A stretch of 64,000 nucleotides of DNA from Panopea generosa (GCA_029582155.1 CM055902.1:17887011-17951010), one strand, 5' to 3'; positions 11,753 through 23,023 are shown, numbered from the stretch's first letter. Notes: generated by a model not told the origin, from the letters alone. Program-made: numbers and translations.

Positions 11753-12375
11753 CATTTTCATATATATTCCTGTGTTACGTTTCCATATATCTTCCTGTGT
11801 TACGTTTTCATATACCTTTCTGTGTTACGTTTTCATATATCTTCCTGTGTTACGTTTTCATATATCTTCCTGTGTTACGTTTTCATATACCCTCCTGTGT
11901 TACGTTTTCATATATCTTCCTGTGTTACGTTTTCAAATATCTTCCTGTGTTACGTTTTCATAATCTTCCTGTGTTACGTTTTCATATATCTTCCTGTGTT
12001 ACGTTTTCATATCTCTTTCTGTGTTACGTTTTCATATACCTTCCTGTTTTTCGTTTTCATATCTCTTTCTATGTTACGTTTTCATATATCTTCCTGTGGT
12101 ACGTTTTCAGTGTTAGGTTTTCATATACCTTCCTGTGTTACGTTTTCATATACCTTCCTGTGTTACGTTTTCATATACCTTCCTGTTTTACGTTTTCATA
12201 TGTCTTCCTGTGTTGCATTTTCATGTCTTCCACTGTTGCGTTTTCATATATCTTTCTGTGTTGCATTTTCATGTCTTCAACTGTTGGTTTTCATATATCT
12301 TCCTGTGTTGCATTTTCATGTCTTCCACTGTTGCGTTTTCATATATTTTCCTGTGTTGCATTTTCATGTATCTCC
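11753..12375. repeat. Minisatellite, 25-bp unit, about 25 copies
   Basis: The unit is CGTTTTCATATATCTTCCTG followed by TGTTA. From about 12190 the unit changes to alternating short and long forms (GCATTTTCATGTCTTCCACT, GCGTTTTCATATATCTTCCT), giving a higher-order period near 45 bp. Since 25 is 1 modulo 3, all forward frames read through, giving FHISSCVTFSYIFLCYV-like pseudo-proteins. Confidence 0.92.
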
Positions 12376-12609
12376 CTCTTGGGGCAGACAAACCTATCTC
12401 CAATGACCGTATCTGCCACAACTTCGGTATATTTAGTCGTAAAGGCTGGCTAGTACTTGAATCCTGTCCTTAATGGGGTTAGTTTTAAACAAATATTTAC
12501 GAGTCAACAACTCCAGGCAGGTGTGATAACGGAGTTACACCGACATGGATATGCTGCCGTACAACAGGATATATATGGCGTTGAATAGACAGTTGCTATA
12601 GCCACGTGT

Positions 12610-12678
12610 CTATAGCGGATTCCCGGTGACATCGTCAACGTAGTTATCAATGACGGAAGCGGCGACTCTGTCTTCTTG
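12610..12678 (-). CDS. Possible terminal coding exon, 22 codons
   Basis: On the minus strand a pyrimidine-rich stretch ending TTCAATTCAATCTTTCAG precedes 22 codons in phase 0 (QEDRVAASVIDNYVDDVTG is the main part) and a TAG stop. The segment is less AT-rich than its flanks and has an ordinary soluble-protein composition. No partner exon is identified, and the splice site lies at the edge of the inverted repeat at 12680-12955, so it may be coincidental. I do not recognise the protein. Confidence 0.22.
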   Translation of the reverse strand, partial: QEDRVAASVIDNYVDDVTGNPL

Positions 12679-12679
12679 C

Positions 12680-12955
12680 TGAAAGATTGAATTGAACAAT
12701 CGGCATTTTTTTATTTTTGCCAAGAATTGAAACAAATAGAAAACTGAAGACTACATTGAAACAAATATTCAAACAAATGGAATCATATATCCCAAGTCAC
12801 TTCAGTTCCCTGGTTCTTCTGTGGTGGCGGTATCTTTTGCCCAGATATGTGGAAAATTAGCTTACTATGATTTCATTTGTTTGAATATTTGGCAAAAATA
12901 AACATTGCCCATTTTTCAATTCAATCTAGAGTTCAGTTTTCTATTTCTGCCAGTT
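12680..12955. repeat. Imperfect inverted repeat (foldback), about 275 bp
   Basis: Left-arm segments GATTGAATTGAACAAT, TTATTTTTGCCAA, AATAGAAAACTGAA and ATATTCAAACAAATGGAATC recur as reverse complements in the right arm (ATTTCATTTGTTTGAATATT, TTGGCAAAAATAA, TTCAATTCAATC, TTCAGTTTTCTATTTCTG). The order within the arms is partly rearranged. The centre, about 12800-12860, is unique. No clear target-site duplication was found, so a foldback or MITE origin is only likely. Confidence 0.6.
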
Positions 12956-13440
12956 ACGTTTTCTACTTTCCCCATACATAGTTACACAGCGTCATTGCTT
13001 AGATGTGAACAAATGCACATAAATTTGATGTGTATACATATCTCAAATTTTGGCATTTAGCGCACCCTCATAGTCTCAAGTTGTATTTTTTACCGATATA
13101 ACTTGGTGCATTGATATATAAAACAAATATAAAACACATAAAGTAATCCCAGAAATGCTTCCGAAGTAATACATTGAGTTGTTTTCAATCTGAAAATGGT
13201 TCAATCCGTCACTTTTCTTGAATGTTTGAGGAAACGGTCATGTTCCCATTCAAAAACATGCTTGCTTGAAACTTAATTACAATGCTGCTTGTATCGGCCA
13301 TATCTTTGATTTAAAAACGAAATAATATATGAAAATAAAGCGGTTTTCTCACCTCACTGCCAAACCGCGTGCACAGAAATAACAGGAAGAGCCGGTTTAT
13401 CGTGTGTAGTTATCATCGAAAATGCAGCGAAGTAGCCGCA
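12956..13440. other. Non-repetitive stretch, no firm gene
   Basis: A less AT-rich island at 13340-13440 reads on the minus strand as a leucine-rich segment before a GTGAGA donor, but no ATG lies in that frame. I do not call a gene. Confidence 0.3.
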
Positions 13441-13793
13441 TATGTAATGTATACGTTGGACGGGGTGTATCTGTAACTGCTGCTTATGTAATGTATACGT
13501 TGGACGGGGTGTATCTGTAACTGCTGCTTATGTAACGTATACGTTGGACAGGGTGTATCTGTAACTGCTGCTTATGTAATGTATACGTTGGACGGGGTGT
13601 ATCTGTAACTGCCGCTTATGTAACGTATACGTTGGACAGGGTGTATCTGTAACTGCCGCTTATGTAACGTATACGTTGAACAGGGTGTATCTGTAACTGC
13701 CGCTTATGTAACGTATACGTTGGACAGGGTGTATCTGTAACTGCCGCTTATGTAACGTATACGTTGGACAGGGTGTATCTGTAACTGCTGCTT
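13441..13793. repeat. Minisatellite, 44-bp unit, eight copies
   Basis: The unit runs TATGTAATGTATACGTTGGA, CGGGGTGTATCTGTAACTGC, TGCT. Eight copies fit 353 bp almost exactly. Three positions vary in step (AATG/AACG, ACGG/ACAG, TGCT/CGCT), dividing early copies from late ones. Confidence 0.95.
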
Positions 13794-13943
13794 AAGATGC
13801 ATGCACTACTAATTGATTGTTTGTCATAAATACAGTTGTATTTAGTTGATTATATTGCAATGCTCCTAATGTTGTAGAAGAACACATTGAAAATATGATG
13901 TGTATCTTGATTGAAAAATTGTATAATGTCGTAATGTGTAAAG

Positions 13944-14165
13944 ACATTATTATTATTATTATTATTACTACTACCATTATTATTATCATCATAATCATTA
14001 TTATTTTTTTTTTTTTTTTTTTTATTATTATTATTATAATTATTATTATTATTATTATTATTATCATTATTTTAATATTATCATTTTTATTATTGTATTA
14101 TTATTATTGTTATTGTTTTTATTATTATTATTATTATTATTTATTTATTTATTTTTTTTTTTATT
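13944..14165. repeat. ATT trinucleotide microsatellite with poly-T interruptions
   Basis: About 220 bp of (ATT)n broken by a poly-T run at about 14004-14024 and minor variants. The polyisoleucine and poly-methionine frames across it on both strands are artefacts. Confidence 0.95.
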
Positions 14166-14416
14166 AATCAGAAAATCAATCCATAAAAAGACACACACAT
14201 ATACACACATATATATATATAATTTATTAATTGATTAAAGTGACCGGTATAATACATGTTAGATTTACAACATTAGCAAAATGTTAATAGATGTTAAGAA
14301 ATACCCAGCCAAATAAGGCTCATCAGTTAATTACTTCAATATAAAGAAACTTACATCACATTATATAACACAAAAGAAAAAAAATCAACTAAAAATCGTT
14401 TCTACACGAATTCATT

Positions 14417-14417
<1 letters not shown>

Positions 14418-14452
<35 letters not shown>
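14418..14452. repeat. AT dinucleotide repeat
   Basis: An uninterrupted run of alternating A and T of about 32 bp. A shorter CA/TA run lies at about 14192-14220. Confidence 0.95.
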
Positions 14453-14454
<2 letters not shown>

Positions 14455-14504
14455 CTACAGAAAGCTTAGACAGGTTCTTGACCTATGACAGACAATATAT
14501 GTAC

Positions 14505-14740
14505 CACAGCGGTGTTCTAGAGGTAGAGCGCCCGCCCTGAATGTGGAAGGTCGTAGGTTCGACCTCGGTTAGTTCATACCAAAGAATTAAAAAAAATGAA
14601 ACTTGAAGCTTCCTTGTTTGGCGCTCAGCATTTAGAGGATAATTCTATGTCTGGTCGGACCGGTGTTGGTATAATGTGACTGGGTGGAGTGTCATACCAT
14701 GTGTATGCAGCATGGTACTTCAGTCTGACTCAGAATACTG
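14505..14740 (+). mobile_element. SINE, second tRNA-derived family
   Basis: The head has box A TCTAGAGGTAGAGCG and box B GGTTCGACCTC (14556), with CGTAGGTTCGA context. The body reads GTCGGACCGGTGTTGGTATA, ATGTGACTGGGTGGAGTGTC and ends GTACTTCAGTCTGACTCAG. Head and body both differ from the tRNA-Leu-like family, so this is a separate family. A short AAC-type microsatellite follows at about 14786-14816. Confidence 0.75.
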
Positions 14741-14816
14741 TCACTATTTAACTAAAAAAAATGAAAGCCACGCTAAACACCATACAACAACAACAATAAC
14801 AATAACAACAACAACA

Positions 14817-15612
14817 TTGAAAGCCAGTGCACGACCATGCGCATTTAATTGTGCAATTGTTATCAGTTTAACACGTCCGCTTGTATGAGAGGCTGGATCC
14901 GTATTTGGTGGAACGGTTTTATCTGTCAATCGCCGGACTAATGGCACAATCCGTACTTAAATGAACGTTTTTATCAGGCAGTTACAGTGTTGGAGTTCAG
15001 GAAACGTGAATGAATATAATAAGTGTATCCAAGGACTTACATAGAAAGATAGGAAACTTGCATCTTTCTACTTAATGTTAATGATATAGAACATGTAGGA
15101 TTAATAATTTGGCAAATTAATAATTCAAATTTCACAGGCAACTGATTTCTTATACATAAGCTGACGTACCGCTTGATATTATGTTTTAAACATGCAAAAT
15201 GCTAACAATTTATATAAACTGCAATTTGAAGTAAAATTTTAAGTACTTTCGTGTTTATTTTTTCAATTGTAGAATATACATTTTTAAATCATAGGTACTT
15301 CAATAATATAAAGCACAATTTGCTGGGAATAATCTCGTTTTGTAGAGAGTTTTATCGTGCAAAGAAATACTTTTGATATGCATTCCAGAGATGAGTGGAG
15401 GCTAATTGAAAACGAGATTTCACTAGATGTTGCGTGAATACGCGAGCGGTCATAAAATCTCAATTAGTTGTTTTTCCTTCTTTATACGGTAGTCCTTGAG
15501 TGTATCAGTACTTCATGACTCTCGTACAACCGCACGGTTACAATTTTGAGAACGATTAAGTACCGAGTTCCGAAAACAGTCGAGTATTTCCAATTAAAAG
15601 TCAGATATGTGG

Positions 15613-15679
<67 letters not shown>

Positions 15680-16013
15680 ACTATTAATACTTAAGTAATT
15701 AATCTACCAAGAGATCTACAAAATTCAGGGTTGACACAGGTCAGAAATATTGTACACCCGTTTTCAGGGAATACTCATTGGATGTTGAAATCAAGTATAA
15801 CGTTAGGGAACAGTTGGCGACTCTCAAAACGTTCTATTTATTATTATACTGACGTACACCCCAACCTCTCCATGATTTTTGTTCTTGACCGCTGTACAGT
15901 GAAGATACATTTCAAACCACATACACTGTGAGAAGGAACCGAATCCTATTTTTATAATGTTCCACTATTTCATTCAGAACAGCGAAAAATGCTTCATTTA
16001 ACTCCTGAAAATG
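14817..16013. other. AT-rich sequence without gene
   Basis: Apart from the CA microsatellite at 15616-15673 I recognise nothing. Short frames at 15482-15670 (poly Val-Cys) and 15731-15931 have no support. Confidence 0.4.
15616..15673. repeat. CA dinucleotide microsatellite
   Basis: About 29 uninterrupted CA units followed by a short TA run. It is likely to be length-polymorphic. Confidence 0.98.
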
Positions 16014-16191
16014 CAGTCAAATCTGTCTTAAGCAGCCAGTCCAGGGAATGAGCAAAGGTTGCCTTTTAAGACAGTTTGTTTCTTAATACAGGTTAATTTG
16101 CTCTGAAAACATAGAAATGGGAAATAGATAATATAGCTGCTTATGGCGAGTGGCTGCTTAATAGAGGTGACTGATTACACAGGTTTGACTG
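16014..16191. mobile_element. TA-flanked MITE, copy 2
   Basis: The element begins CAGTCAAATCTGTCTTAAG and ends ACACAGGTTTGACTG, followed by TA; the left flank has decayed to TG. Internal blocks (GGTTAATTTGCTCTGAAAAC, GTGGCTGCTTAATAGAGGTG) match the reverse complement of the copy at 4646-4819, so the two are inserted in opposite orientation. Confidence 0.85.
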
Positions 16192-16209
16192 TATGTTATC
16201 TAAGAACGT

Positions 16210-16560
16210 TGAACACCATTCAACAATATTTTTGTATGGTAAATGTGGCTGATTCAACAATACTTTTGTATGGTCAATGTGGCTGATTCAACAATACTTT
16301 TGTATGGTCAATGTGGCTGATTCAACAATACTTTTGTATGGTCAATGTGGCTGATTCAACAATACTTTTATATGGTCAATGTGGCTGATTCAACAATACT
16401 TTTGTATGGTCAATGTGGCTGATTCAACAGTGCTTTTGTTTGGTTAATGAGGCTGATTCAACAGTGCTTTTAATTGGTCAATGTGACAGATTCAACTTTA
16501 CTTTTATATGGTTAATGTAGCTGATACAACAATATTTTTATATGGTTAATGTGTCTGGTG
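16210..16560. repeat. Minisatellite, 34-bp unit, about ten copies
   Basis: The unit runs GATTCAACAATACTTTTGTA then TGGTCAATGTGGCT. Five central copies are nearly identical; copies on the right have diverged (AACAGTGCTTTTG, CAACTTTACTTTTATATGG). It begins shortly after the MITE. Confidence 0.92.
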
Positions 16561-17035
16561 GAATATTGGACTTTAACACACCTGTCCAATGATTATTTTC
16601 TACTTCGAAAAGTAGTTGAAACATTCTGTGATATAATTGTTTTACACAAAGAACTGCAATTCATACACTGTTGATTGTCAATGATTAAAGCATTATCTTA
16701 ATTCGCCAAAGTGTTGAGTCTAAAACTCAGATTTAAAATCAAAATCTGAAATTGAATCATTTGCATTAAAAACAAGTTTTATTTTAACAGACATCTAAAC
16801 TAAGTAAAACAGCTTGTTAATACGCCCTGACAACATTATTCAAGGACTTCATATTACTTGCATATCCGTCCTAAATGACAGATAAGTTTGAATTACCGTT
16901 CATTATACGTACAGTGCGTATGGGCAATGACTCTTATATCAGTTCTTATTACATATATTAAAACTTATTGAAAATACTTAAATTAGTGTCGTTGGTCGTT
17001 TCTTACGAGCACGTTGACACGAAGCAACTGTAACA

Positions 17036-17103
17036 ATGTTGCATAAGGGACTACTATTGCTATTTCTGACTTCCTTTGCAGCAGGGCGTCGACCATTCTC
17101 TGG
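17036..17103 (+). CDS. Possible first coding exon with signal peptide, partial
   Basis: An ATG with A at -3 (AACAATGT) opens 22 codons reading MLHKGLLLLFLTSFAAG then RRPFS. The exon ends two bases into the next codon at a GG|GTAAGCA donor. A charged N-terminus, a Leu-rich core and small residues before the Arg pair are typical of a secretory signal peptide, and a signal peptide directly followed by a donor is common in animal secreted-protein genes. An AT-rich CATATATTAAAAC motif lies about 85 bases upstream. The next exon (starting in phase 2) was not found, so the product is unknown. Alternatively it is a chance frame: the run is short. Confidence 0.35.
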
Positions 17104-18538
17104 GTAAGCAGATTGTATTTCTATTCCTTTTTCAAGGTTGGTCTTATAAGTCACACTGGGTTAAAGATGATTTGTTTAAATTTGTAAATTATTTATACTA
17201 TCTTAAAAAAATAATGTTGCAGAGGCGTAGCTGCCTTAAGGCCGTATATGTCCGGGCCTATACCTTACTCCTAAATATGAAAAAAATAAAACCGCCAAAA
17301 ATGCAATAAAATGTGATTTGTGGATAGGCTTTAGAGATAAAATGAGACGAGAAGATGCGTTTATTATGTTTGATAGAGCTGTAAAATAAATTTCTCTGTA
17401 TTTAACATGTGAACGTACATTTTGCTCAATTGTCATATGACGCATGATTTATAGCTGTAAATACGTCTTGAAATGCACCAGAAGTCACCATTTCAAGTTC
17501 ATATTTAAAAAAAAGCGTATGGGGAGCATGATTATATGGCTATATATTTGGTGTCCCTTCAAGCTTTTAAATTTTGGTCTCGTAAAAATGGTCATCAAGC
17601 GTGTTTTTTTTTTCAAAATTCATTCTTGAGCTCAAGTCTAAGATTCTTAAGAAAGGTTGGTGGATTCCACACTACGGGTGTGGACGCCAATTTTATATTG
17701 GTACGGCTAAATATTTAACAAATTGAAGAAAAAACTATAAAACAAGAGAAAATAGAAAACTATTGGTACATTATAGTACGTTGTACATGTATGTTGAAAT
17801 GTTCGAACAAATACATTTCACATTTGAAAAAAAAAAATGCATTTGTAAATTGGATTTTTTTTCTTTCGTATCGGATAAAACAAACTAAATTAAAACATGT
17901 AAAACAAATAAACACAATTTAAAAAAAAAGATACCTTTTAAACATTTACCAGTGTTAACTTCTTTCAAGTCCTGAATATTATGTACTTTGGCAGACACTG
18001 GTGATTTGCTTTTATAATTTGCATTATGTAGATATATAATTTTCAAAAAAGTGTTGAGTGGCAGTTAAGAACAATTAACCATACTGTCTGTTTGTGTTTG
18101 TATATTTTAAGGAGACAAAAAGAAAATTAAAAAATAATTAACAAAATAATGGTTCTTACACATTCCGGTATAAACAAACACATGTATAGTTTCATGCATT
18201 GTATATAGGCAGTAATTATTCACCAGTCAGTCGTGGATGTATGTTACATGTAGAAGATATTTGATTGTTGTCTTTGATTTATTTTGTAAATTCATATGAC
18301 CAGATAAATTTATGAATAAAAACTTAATTTTATGTATATCATATAATTTTGTATAATTTGCCTATACAGCCCGATTGAATCATTGATTAATTGTGATACA
18401 CCTCCAGCAACTGTTTAAATCAAAGTTTATTTTCATATTAATATTTTATATACACTTGTTTACTGCACATTACATATCAAACATACACTTTTATGTATAT
18501 TAGATCCTTAGTTGCACCTCAAATGCTAGATAGAATTT
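17104..18538. other. AT-rich sequence, no firm gene
   Basis: Short frames only. The motif CAGAGGCGTAGCT at 17220-17232 resembles a hAT-type transposon end that recurs at 26051 and, inverted, at 51753. No second exon for the 17036 candidate is convincing. Confidence 0.35.
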
Positions 18539-18722
18539 TTCAAGATCACCTTCTTCTCACTGCTCCAAAAACATTATGGGCGAAAGTTACCAGTTACCTG
18601 CGGAAGGACGGTGGTTTTACTCGGATTAGTTTTGAGGTCTTTCTCCAACAATAAAACTGGATATGCCATTTATAACCATAAATATGTTGAAAATGTTGAC
18701 AAAACCCTTCAAAATAAAATAA
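18539..18722 (+). mobile_element. tRNA-Leu-like SINE, head deleted
   Basis: It starts CAAGATCACCTTCTTCTCAC and goes directly to CTGCTCCAAAAACATTATG; box B is lost. It then follows the family body (CCAGTTACCTGCGGAAGGAC, GGTCTTTCTCCAACAATAAA) and tail (GTTGAAAATGTTGACAAAACC). Confidence 0.8.
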
Positions 18723-19157
18723 AAGTGTTGTTGTTTTTCAGGACTTAGTAACGTTTTACAGAAATAATATAAATTAGCACTTCATGTGCAAGAATTTATA
18801 TCATGAAACTTCATGCAAGTAATTTCAGTGACACTTTTGAGGTATACATAAAAACTGGTCATTCATCACATATTATGATTCTAGCCAGTTATAGGCTTGT
18901 ACATCTGAAATTGTTGGGTAGCACTAGTCGCGTTAATTGATGTGAAACCATTCTTTATTTAATCATGATATAAAACAGCTAAAAACAGAAACTTATTTTT
19001 TATGTGCAGTGTATGTACCGCAAATAACCTGCTCTTAAGGGTTGCCACTTTTACTGACAGCAATTACTGACTTACTTCAAAAATATTAGACGAAAAGTAA
19101 ACAGTTGGTGTTGCTTGTTGAACTGAGTTTTGTGCTTGAAATATGCAAATATAATAG

Positions 19158-19915
19158 TTAGCACTTTATCTGCATGGTAGCAATGGATGTTGTGTTCAAA
19201 ATATAATAGTTAGCACTTTTTCTGCATGGTAGCAGTGGATGTTGTGTTACAAATAGGCTAATGGAATAGTTAGCACATTGCTCAGCTGGAAGCAATAAAA
19301 GTTGTGCTTCAAATACACAAATTCAGTAGTTATCTGAAAGCAATGCATGTTGTGCTACACATACTAATGTAATAGGTAGCACTTTGTTCGCTGGGAGGAA
19401 ATAAAAGTGTTCCACGTATACTAATGGAACAGTTAGCACTTTGTTCGCCTGAAAGCAATAGAAGTTGTGCTCCAGATATACTTATGGAATAGTTAGCACT
19501 TTGCTCGCCTGAAAGCAATAAAAGTTGTGATCCAGGTATACTAATGGAACAGTTAGCACTTTGTTCGCCTGAAAGCAATAAAAGTTGTGCTCCAGATATA
19601 CTAATGGAATAGTTAGCACATTGTCTGGAAGCAATTACGTTTGTGCTCCAGATATATTAATGGCACAGATAGCACTTTGTCTTGAAGCAATTAAAGTTGG
19701 GCTCCAGATTTATTAATGAAACAGTTAGCACATTGTTTTGAAGCAATAAAAATTGTGCTCCAGTTATATTAATGGAACAGTTAGCACTTTGTCTTGAACC
19801 AATAAAAGGTGTGCTCCAGATATACTAATGGAACAGTTAGCACTTTGTCCGTCTGGAAGCAATAAAAGTTGTGCTCAAGGTATACTAATGGAATAGTTGG
19901 AAACTATCTTAGGCA
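19158..19915. repeat. Minisatellite, about 60-bp unit, about 13 copies
   Basis: The unit runs GTTAGCACTTTGTTCGCCTG, AAAGCAATAAAAGTTGTGCT, CCAGATATACTAATGGAACA. Copies at 19430-19620 are the most alike; outer copies have deletions and substitutions. The minus-strand frame at 19330-19578 (SGEQSANCSISI repeats) is a by-product. Confidence 0.9.
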
Positions 19916-19976
19916 AACTCTGTGGTTCTCAAAAGTTCAATAGCAATCTCTCTCTTTCGAAGCAAGATATATTTAT

Positions 19977-20056
19977 GTTTTAATGCCATTTTCATCACAT
20001 AGCAAGTTATATACAATGTATATAGCATATGTCCAGTTCTATTCGTGGAGGAGTAT
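19977..20056 (-). mobile_element. tRNA-Leu-like SINE, 3' end only
   Basis: Plus-strand GTTTTAATGCCATTTTCATC and CCAGTTCTATTCGTGGAGGA are the reverse complement of the family tail (GGAGAAAG-type block, then GTTGAAAATGGCATTAAAC). Only the last 80 bp remain. Confidence 0.65.
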
Positions 20057-20179
20057 ATTGTATTGCCAATAATTAAAATGAATACATCTAAGTTTCGTGA
20101 TCATTGCAAAATGGTCACCATTATACTATATATTTTTCAAAGAAAGTTCCATCTTGTTTTTTACCCGGCAGTTTTCATT

Positions 20180-20895
20180 TCATTGTCGAGCCCGATTGCA
20201 ATGAGCTAGTCGTCAGAATTTCCGGTCGGTGCGTGTGCATCCTACTGTTTGTCCAACTGTCTGCCCGACCTTGTCCAGACAATCACTTAGCACAGCATAA
20301 TGAGACGATGTGTTGGACGCAAGACTCGGGTCTGTAGGTCAATGGTCAAGGTCAACCTTAAAGGTTTAAGGTCAGAAATACGTACACAGTTTTGTGTACG
20401 CTCCATATCTTGTGAACCATTTGATAGATTTTGTAATTACATGGCACAAATGTTAACCATAATCAATGTTCACCATAAGCAAAGACGAAGTGTGACACGC
20501 AAAACCCGGGTCCGTATTTCGAAGGTCAAGGTCAGGCTCAGCGGTTCAAGGTCAGAAATAGATATATACTTTCGTGTCCGTTCCAGATCTTGTAAACCAC
20601 TTAACATATTTCAAAATAACATGTCTCAAACGTTCACCATAATCATACGAAGCACATGTCCGTAGCTCAAAGGTCAAGGTCACACTAAGGTTCAACGTCA
20701 GAAATACGTACACAATTTGTATCCTGTCTTGAAAACCACTTTATTATATGTCGAGGCTTAACGCATAGGGTTCCTCGGGAGCTCTTTCCGTCAGTAGCTA
20801 TATGTGGTGTAACAGTGCCATAACTGTTCACCATAAAGAGACAACGTTTGATCACTGTACTGGTGAGCTCGACATCGCAGCCGTCAGATAAATGA
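20180..20895 (+). repeat. Interspersed repeat with AAGGTCAAGGTCA blocks
   Basis: Three to four diverged subunits of about 165-190 bp. Each carries a GACGATGTGTTGGACGCAAG-like block, a GGGTCCGTA-like block, one or two AAGGTCAAGGTCA motifs and an ATCTTGTGAACCA-like block followed by AACGTTCACCATAATC. The left end has TGTCCAACTGTCTGCCCGAC. The architecture parallels the repeat at 1-700. It has no intact coding frame, and its class is unknown. Confidence 0.7.
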
Positions 20896-21179
20896 TATCG
20901 GAGTAGTGTATTTATATAATCACAATAAGGAAGCGTTAGTTCTTTGCGTGTTTAAGTTCGATTTGTTTAAGTCATAAAACACAATAAAGTCGCGATTTAG
21001 CATAATGGACTCTGTTGACTTCACTAACATATATCTAAGTCTACAAGGTTAACTCATATTTCATCAACCTAAATAAGATAATGTTTTCACCAACATTCCC
21101 CTATGATAGCTTTCCTCGGTACTAAATCAGTGATAATTTCCGTGTATACATCACAAGAAAAAAATCTTCAAATTATGTT

Positions 21180-21742
21180 AAAAGTCCTGTTCAGAAAACT
21201 AGAACATATAGGTTCATGAAACGCTTCAATGAACCCAAATTTATCACAAATTTGTCAGAGCAATCGTTGTCAGTTATAGATGAATTTGATAATCCCGAAG
21301 ATGCACGACATACTTTTCATGCTCTCTTCAGTATGATTTTAAATGCACGTGCCCCTATAAGATGCAAACGAGTAAAAAGGGTTAACCAGCTTGACTGAAT
21401 CAATACAGATATACTCGATTCAACACATAAAAAAAAACATTTTTTCACAAACAGAACGATATTGCAAACAATGAATTATGGAGATAAACTGTTAAATCTC
21501 TTGTTCTTTAAGCTAAGGAAAAACCATTATTGGGAAACTTTTGACTCAAATAAAAGAAATCTTAAGGAACTTCGGAACATTTGAAATTAATTATCTCTCT
21601 TTAATTATCAAACACTTTTTTTTTCGTGACAAAGAAGGTAACCCAATTTCCAACTCACATGCGGCAGCAAATACGTTTAATGACCATTTCTGTTCAAATT
21701 TAACTCTTCGGTACCTTTTTCTAAAAATCAACTTATTGAGAT
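21180..21742 (+). pseudogene. Non-LTR retrotransposon (jockey/CR1-like) ORF2 fragment
   Basis: The first part reads YRFMKRFNEPKFITNLSEQ, then DEFDNPEDARHTFHALFSMI and ARAPIRCKRVKRVNQLDW-like sequence, where the Trp codon is now TGA. This is the linker between endonuclease and reverse transcriptase typical of jockey/CR1-type LINEs. After frameshifts it continues with a KLRKNHYWETFDSNKRNLKE block and then DKEGNPISNSHAAANTFNDH, another conserved linker block. The RT catalytic motif is absent; the copy is truncated and dead. Confidence 0.72.
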
Positions 21743-22074
21743 AGTTGTTAATGAAATACTACACGATTTTCTGTTTGTATTACATACACTGTCAAAAATA
21801 CACATTCTTATACCTAAAACCGATTCTGTTATTGTTTTTGGTTTTTATGTGACTGTGTTATTAAGCACATTGATGTAAATTATGTGCATATACGTTTGAG
21901 AGCATCATGGAAGATTTGTTCAAATTATTACCTGGTTAAATAAAAACTCAAATAATATTTGACTTTGTGTGCACTTGAGTAACTACAGTCGCCATTTGAT
22001 TCTCAGTAAACTTACACAGTAGTTATATAATATGTACCTCACTGTCAGACAGGCTGTTAAACTGGTGACAGCCG
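21743..22074. other. AT-rich sequence, nothing recognised
   Basis: The LINE similarity ends near 21742. I cannot see RT motifs in the following 330 bases. Confidence 0.35.
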
Positions 22075-22150
22075 GGCCCGATTAGCTCAGTCGGTTACGC
22101 GTCAAACTATCAAACCGGGGGTCGTGAGTTCGAATCCCCGCCGGCAACAG
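22075..22150 (+). repeat. tRNA-like sequence (SINE head or tRNA pseudogene)
   Basis: Box A-like TTAGCTCAGTCGG (22082) and box B-like AGTTCGAATCC (22127) are spaced as in a tRNA. The folded form is poor: the anticodon stem (TCAAA with ACCGG) and T-stem (GTGAG with CCCCG) do not pair. It is therefore not a functional tRNA. The flank GGCAACAGTCTCCGTG recurs in inverted orientation at 38148-38205 beside a similar box B, so it belongs to a dispersed family. Confidence 0.6.
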
Positions 22151-22195
22151 TCTCCGTGATTATTGATATACGACATTTGTCTCATTATCATTCGT

Positions 22196-22245
22196 CTCTC
22201 ACCGCTGATTCAAGTGGGAAAGTTATCAGTGACTTGCGGAGATGC
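22196..22245 (+). mobile_element. Short fragment of the tRNA-Leu-like SINE
   Basis: TCTCTCACCGCTGATTCAAG and AAAGTTATCAGTGACTTGCG match the head-body junction of the family, with box B deleted. The rest is not recognisable. Confidence 0.45.
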
Positions 22246-23023
22246 AGTGTACTCGAGTACTGGTTAACCTTCCAGGATTCCAGGAAACAGTGGTTAGGTT
22301 AACTGATCGTCTGTAAGCCCTCGATGGCATACAATGACGCTTAATATTCAATCAATAAAATCTAACTTTGTGACGAAACAGGAATGTTGGCGAATTATAT
22401 TTAGAGTTAATGAGACAAGTTTATCGAGGTCATACTGTAAATGTCCATTTAACGATAATTTTGTTAATTGTTCGTTTGTCAAGGCAGGACTTGCCGTTAA
22501 TTGGTCGTTTAAGTACTCCATTTAAATATCTATACCAACAGGAGGAATTATACGTAAACTGCGAGGAGACAAAGAAGTATTGAAGGTTTATATTTAAATT
22601 CGCTATTGCGATTTGCCTTCGTTTACTTTGGATATGTGTTGGAATATATGCAGCGGTACAAGGTACGTTTTGAGAAAATTTAATAATGTCGTCGTTTTTC
22701 ATATCTATCTTTGCATGTTTGATGGTTACTTTTTGGCCTTGATATCAAATGCACATTTTCATCATATTTTCAAAAGTCATTTATAGCAGTTGTTGTTATT
22801 GTTGCACAGTTCCGCTATCATGTAAACCATATACCCTTTCCATTAGTCAACACAATAAATGTCGACATGATACGATCATTATTTCGACTTAATTAAGTAG
22901 CTTTCAGGCTGTCAGAACGAGGGTTGAAAACTTTATACCGTTAGTAAATGCCACCACATTAGGAAGATCGATTAATAAGGAAGAAAAATAATGGCCGTTT
23001 TTAGACATCAAATTTGTGTGGAC

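Noticed and set aside
11668-12473. Overlapping frames of up to 261 codons
   Set aside because: They are products of the 25-bp minisatellite; the unit length lets every frame stay open.
13792-14167. Polyisoleucine frames on both strands
   Set aside because: They translate an ATT microsatellite.
20104-20665. Frames of 77 and 121 codons
   Set aside because: They lie in the divergent interspersed repeat with AAGGTCAAGGTCA blocks; the apparent Cys/Arg-rich peptide follows the repeat subunits.
22075-22150. Functional tRNA gene
   Set aside because: Anticodon stem and T-stem do not pair and the acceptor stem is off-length; only box A and B similarity remains.
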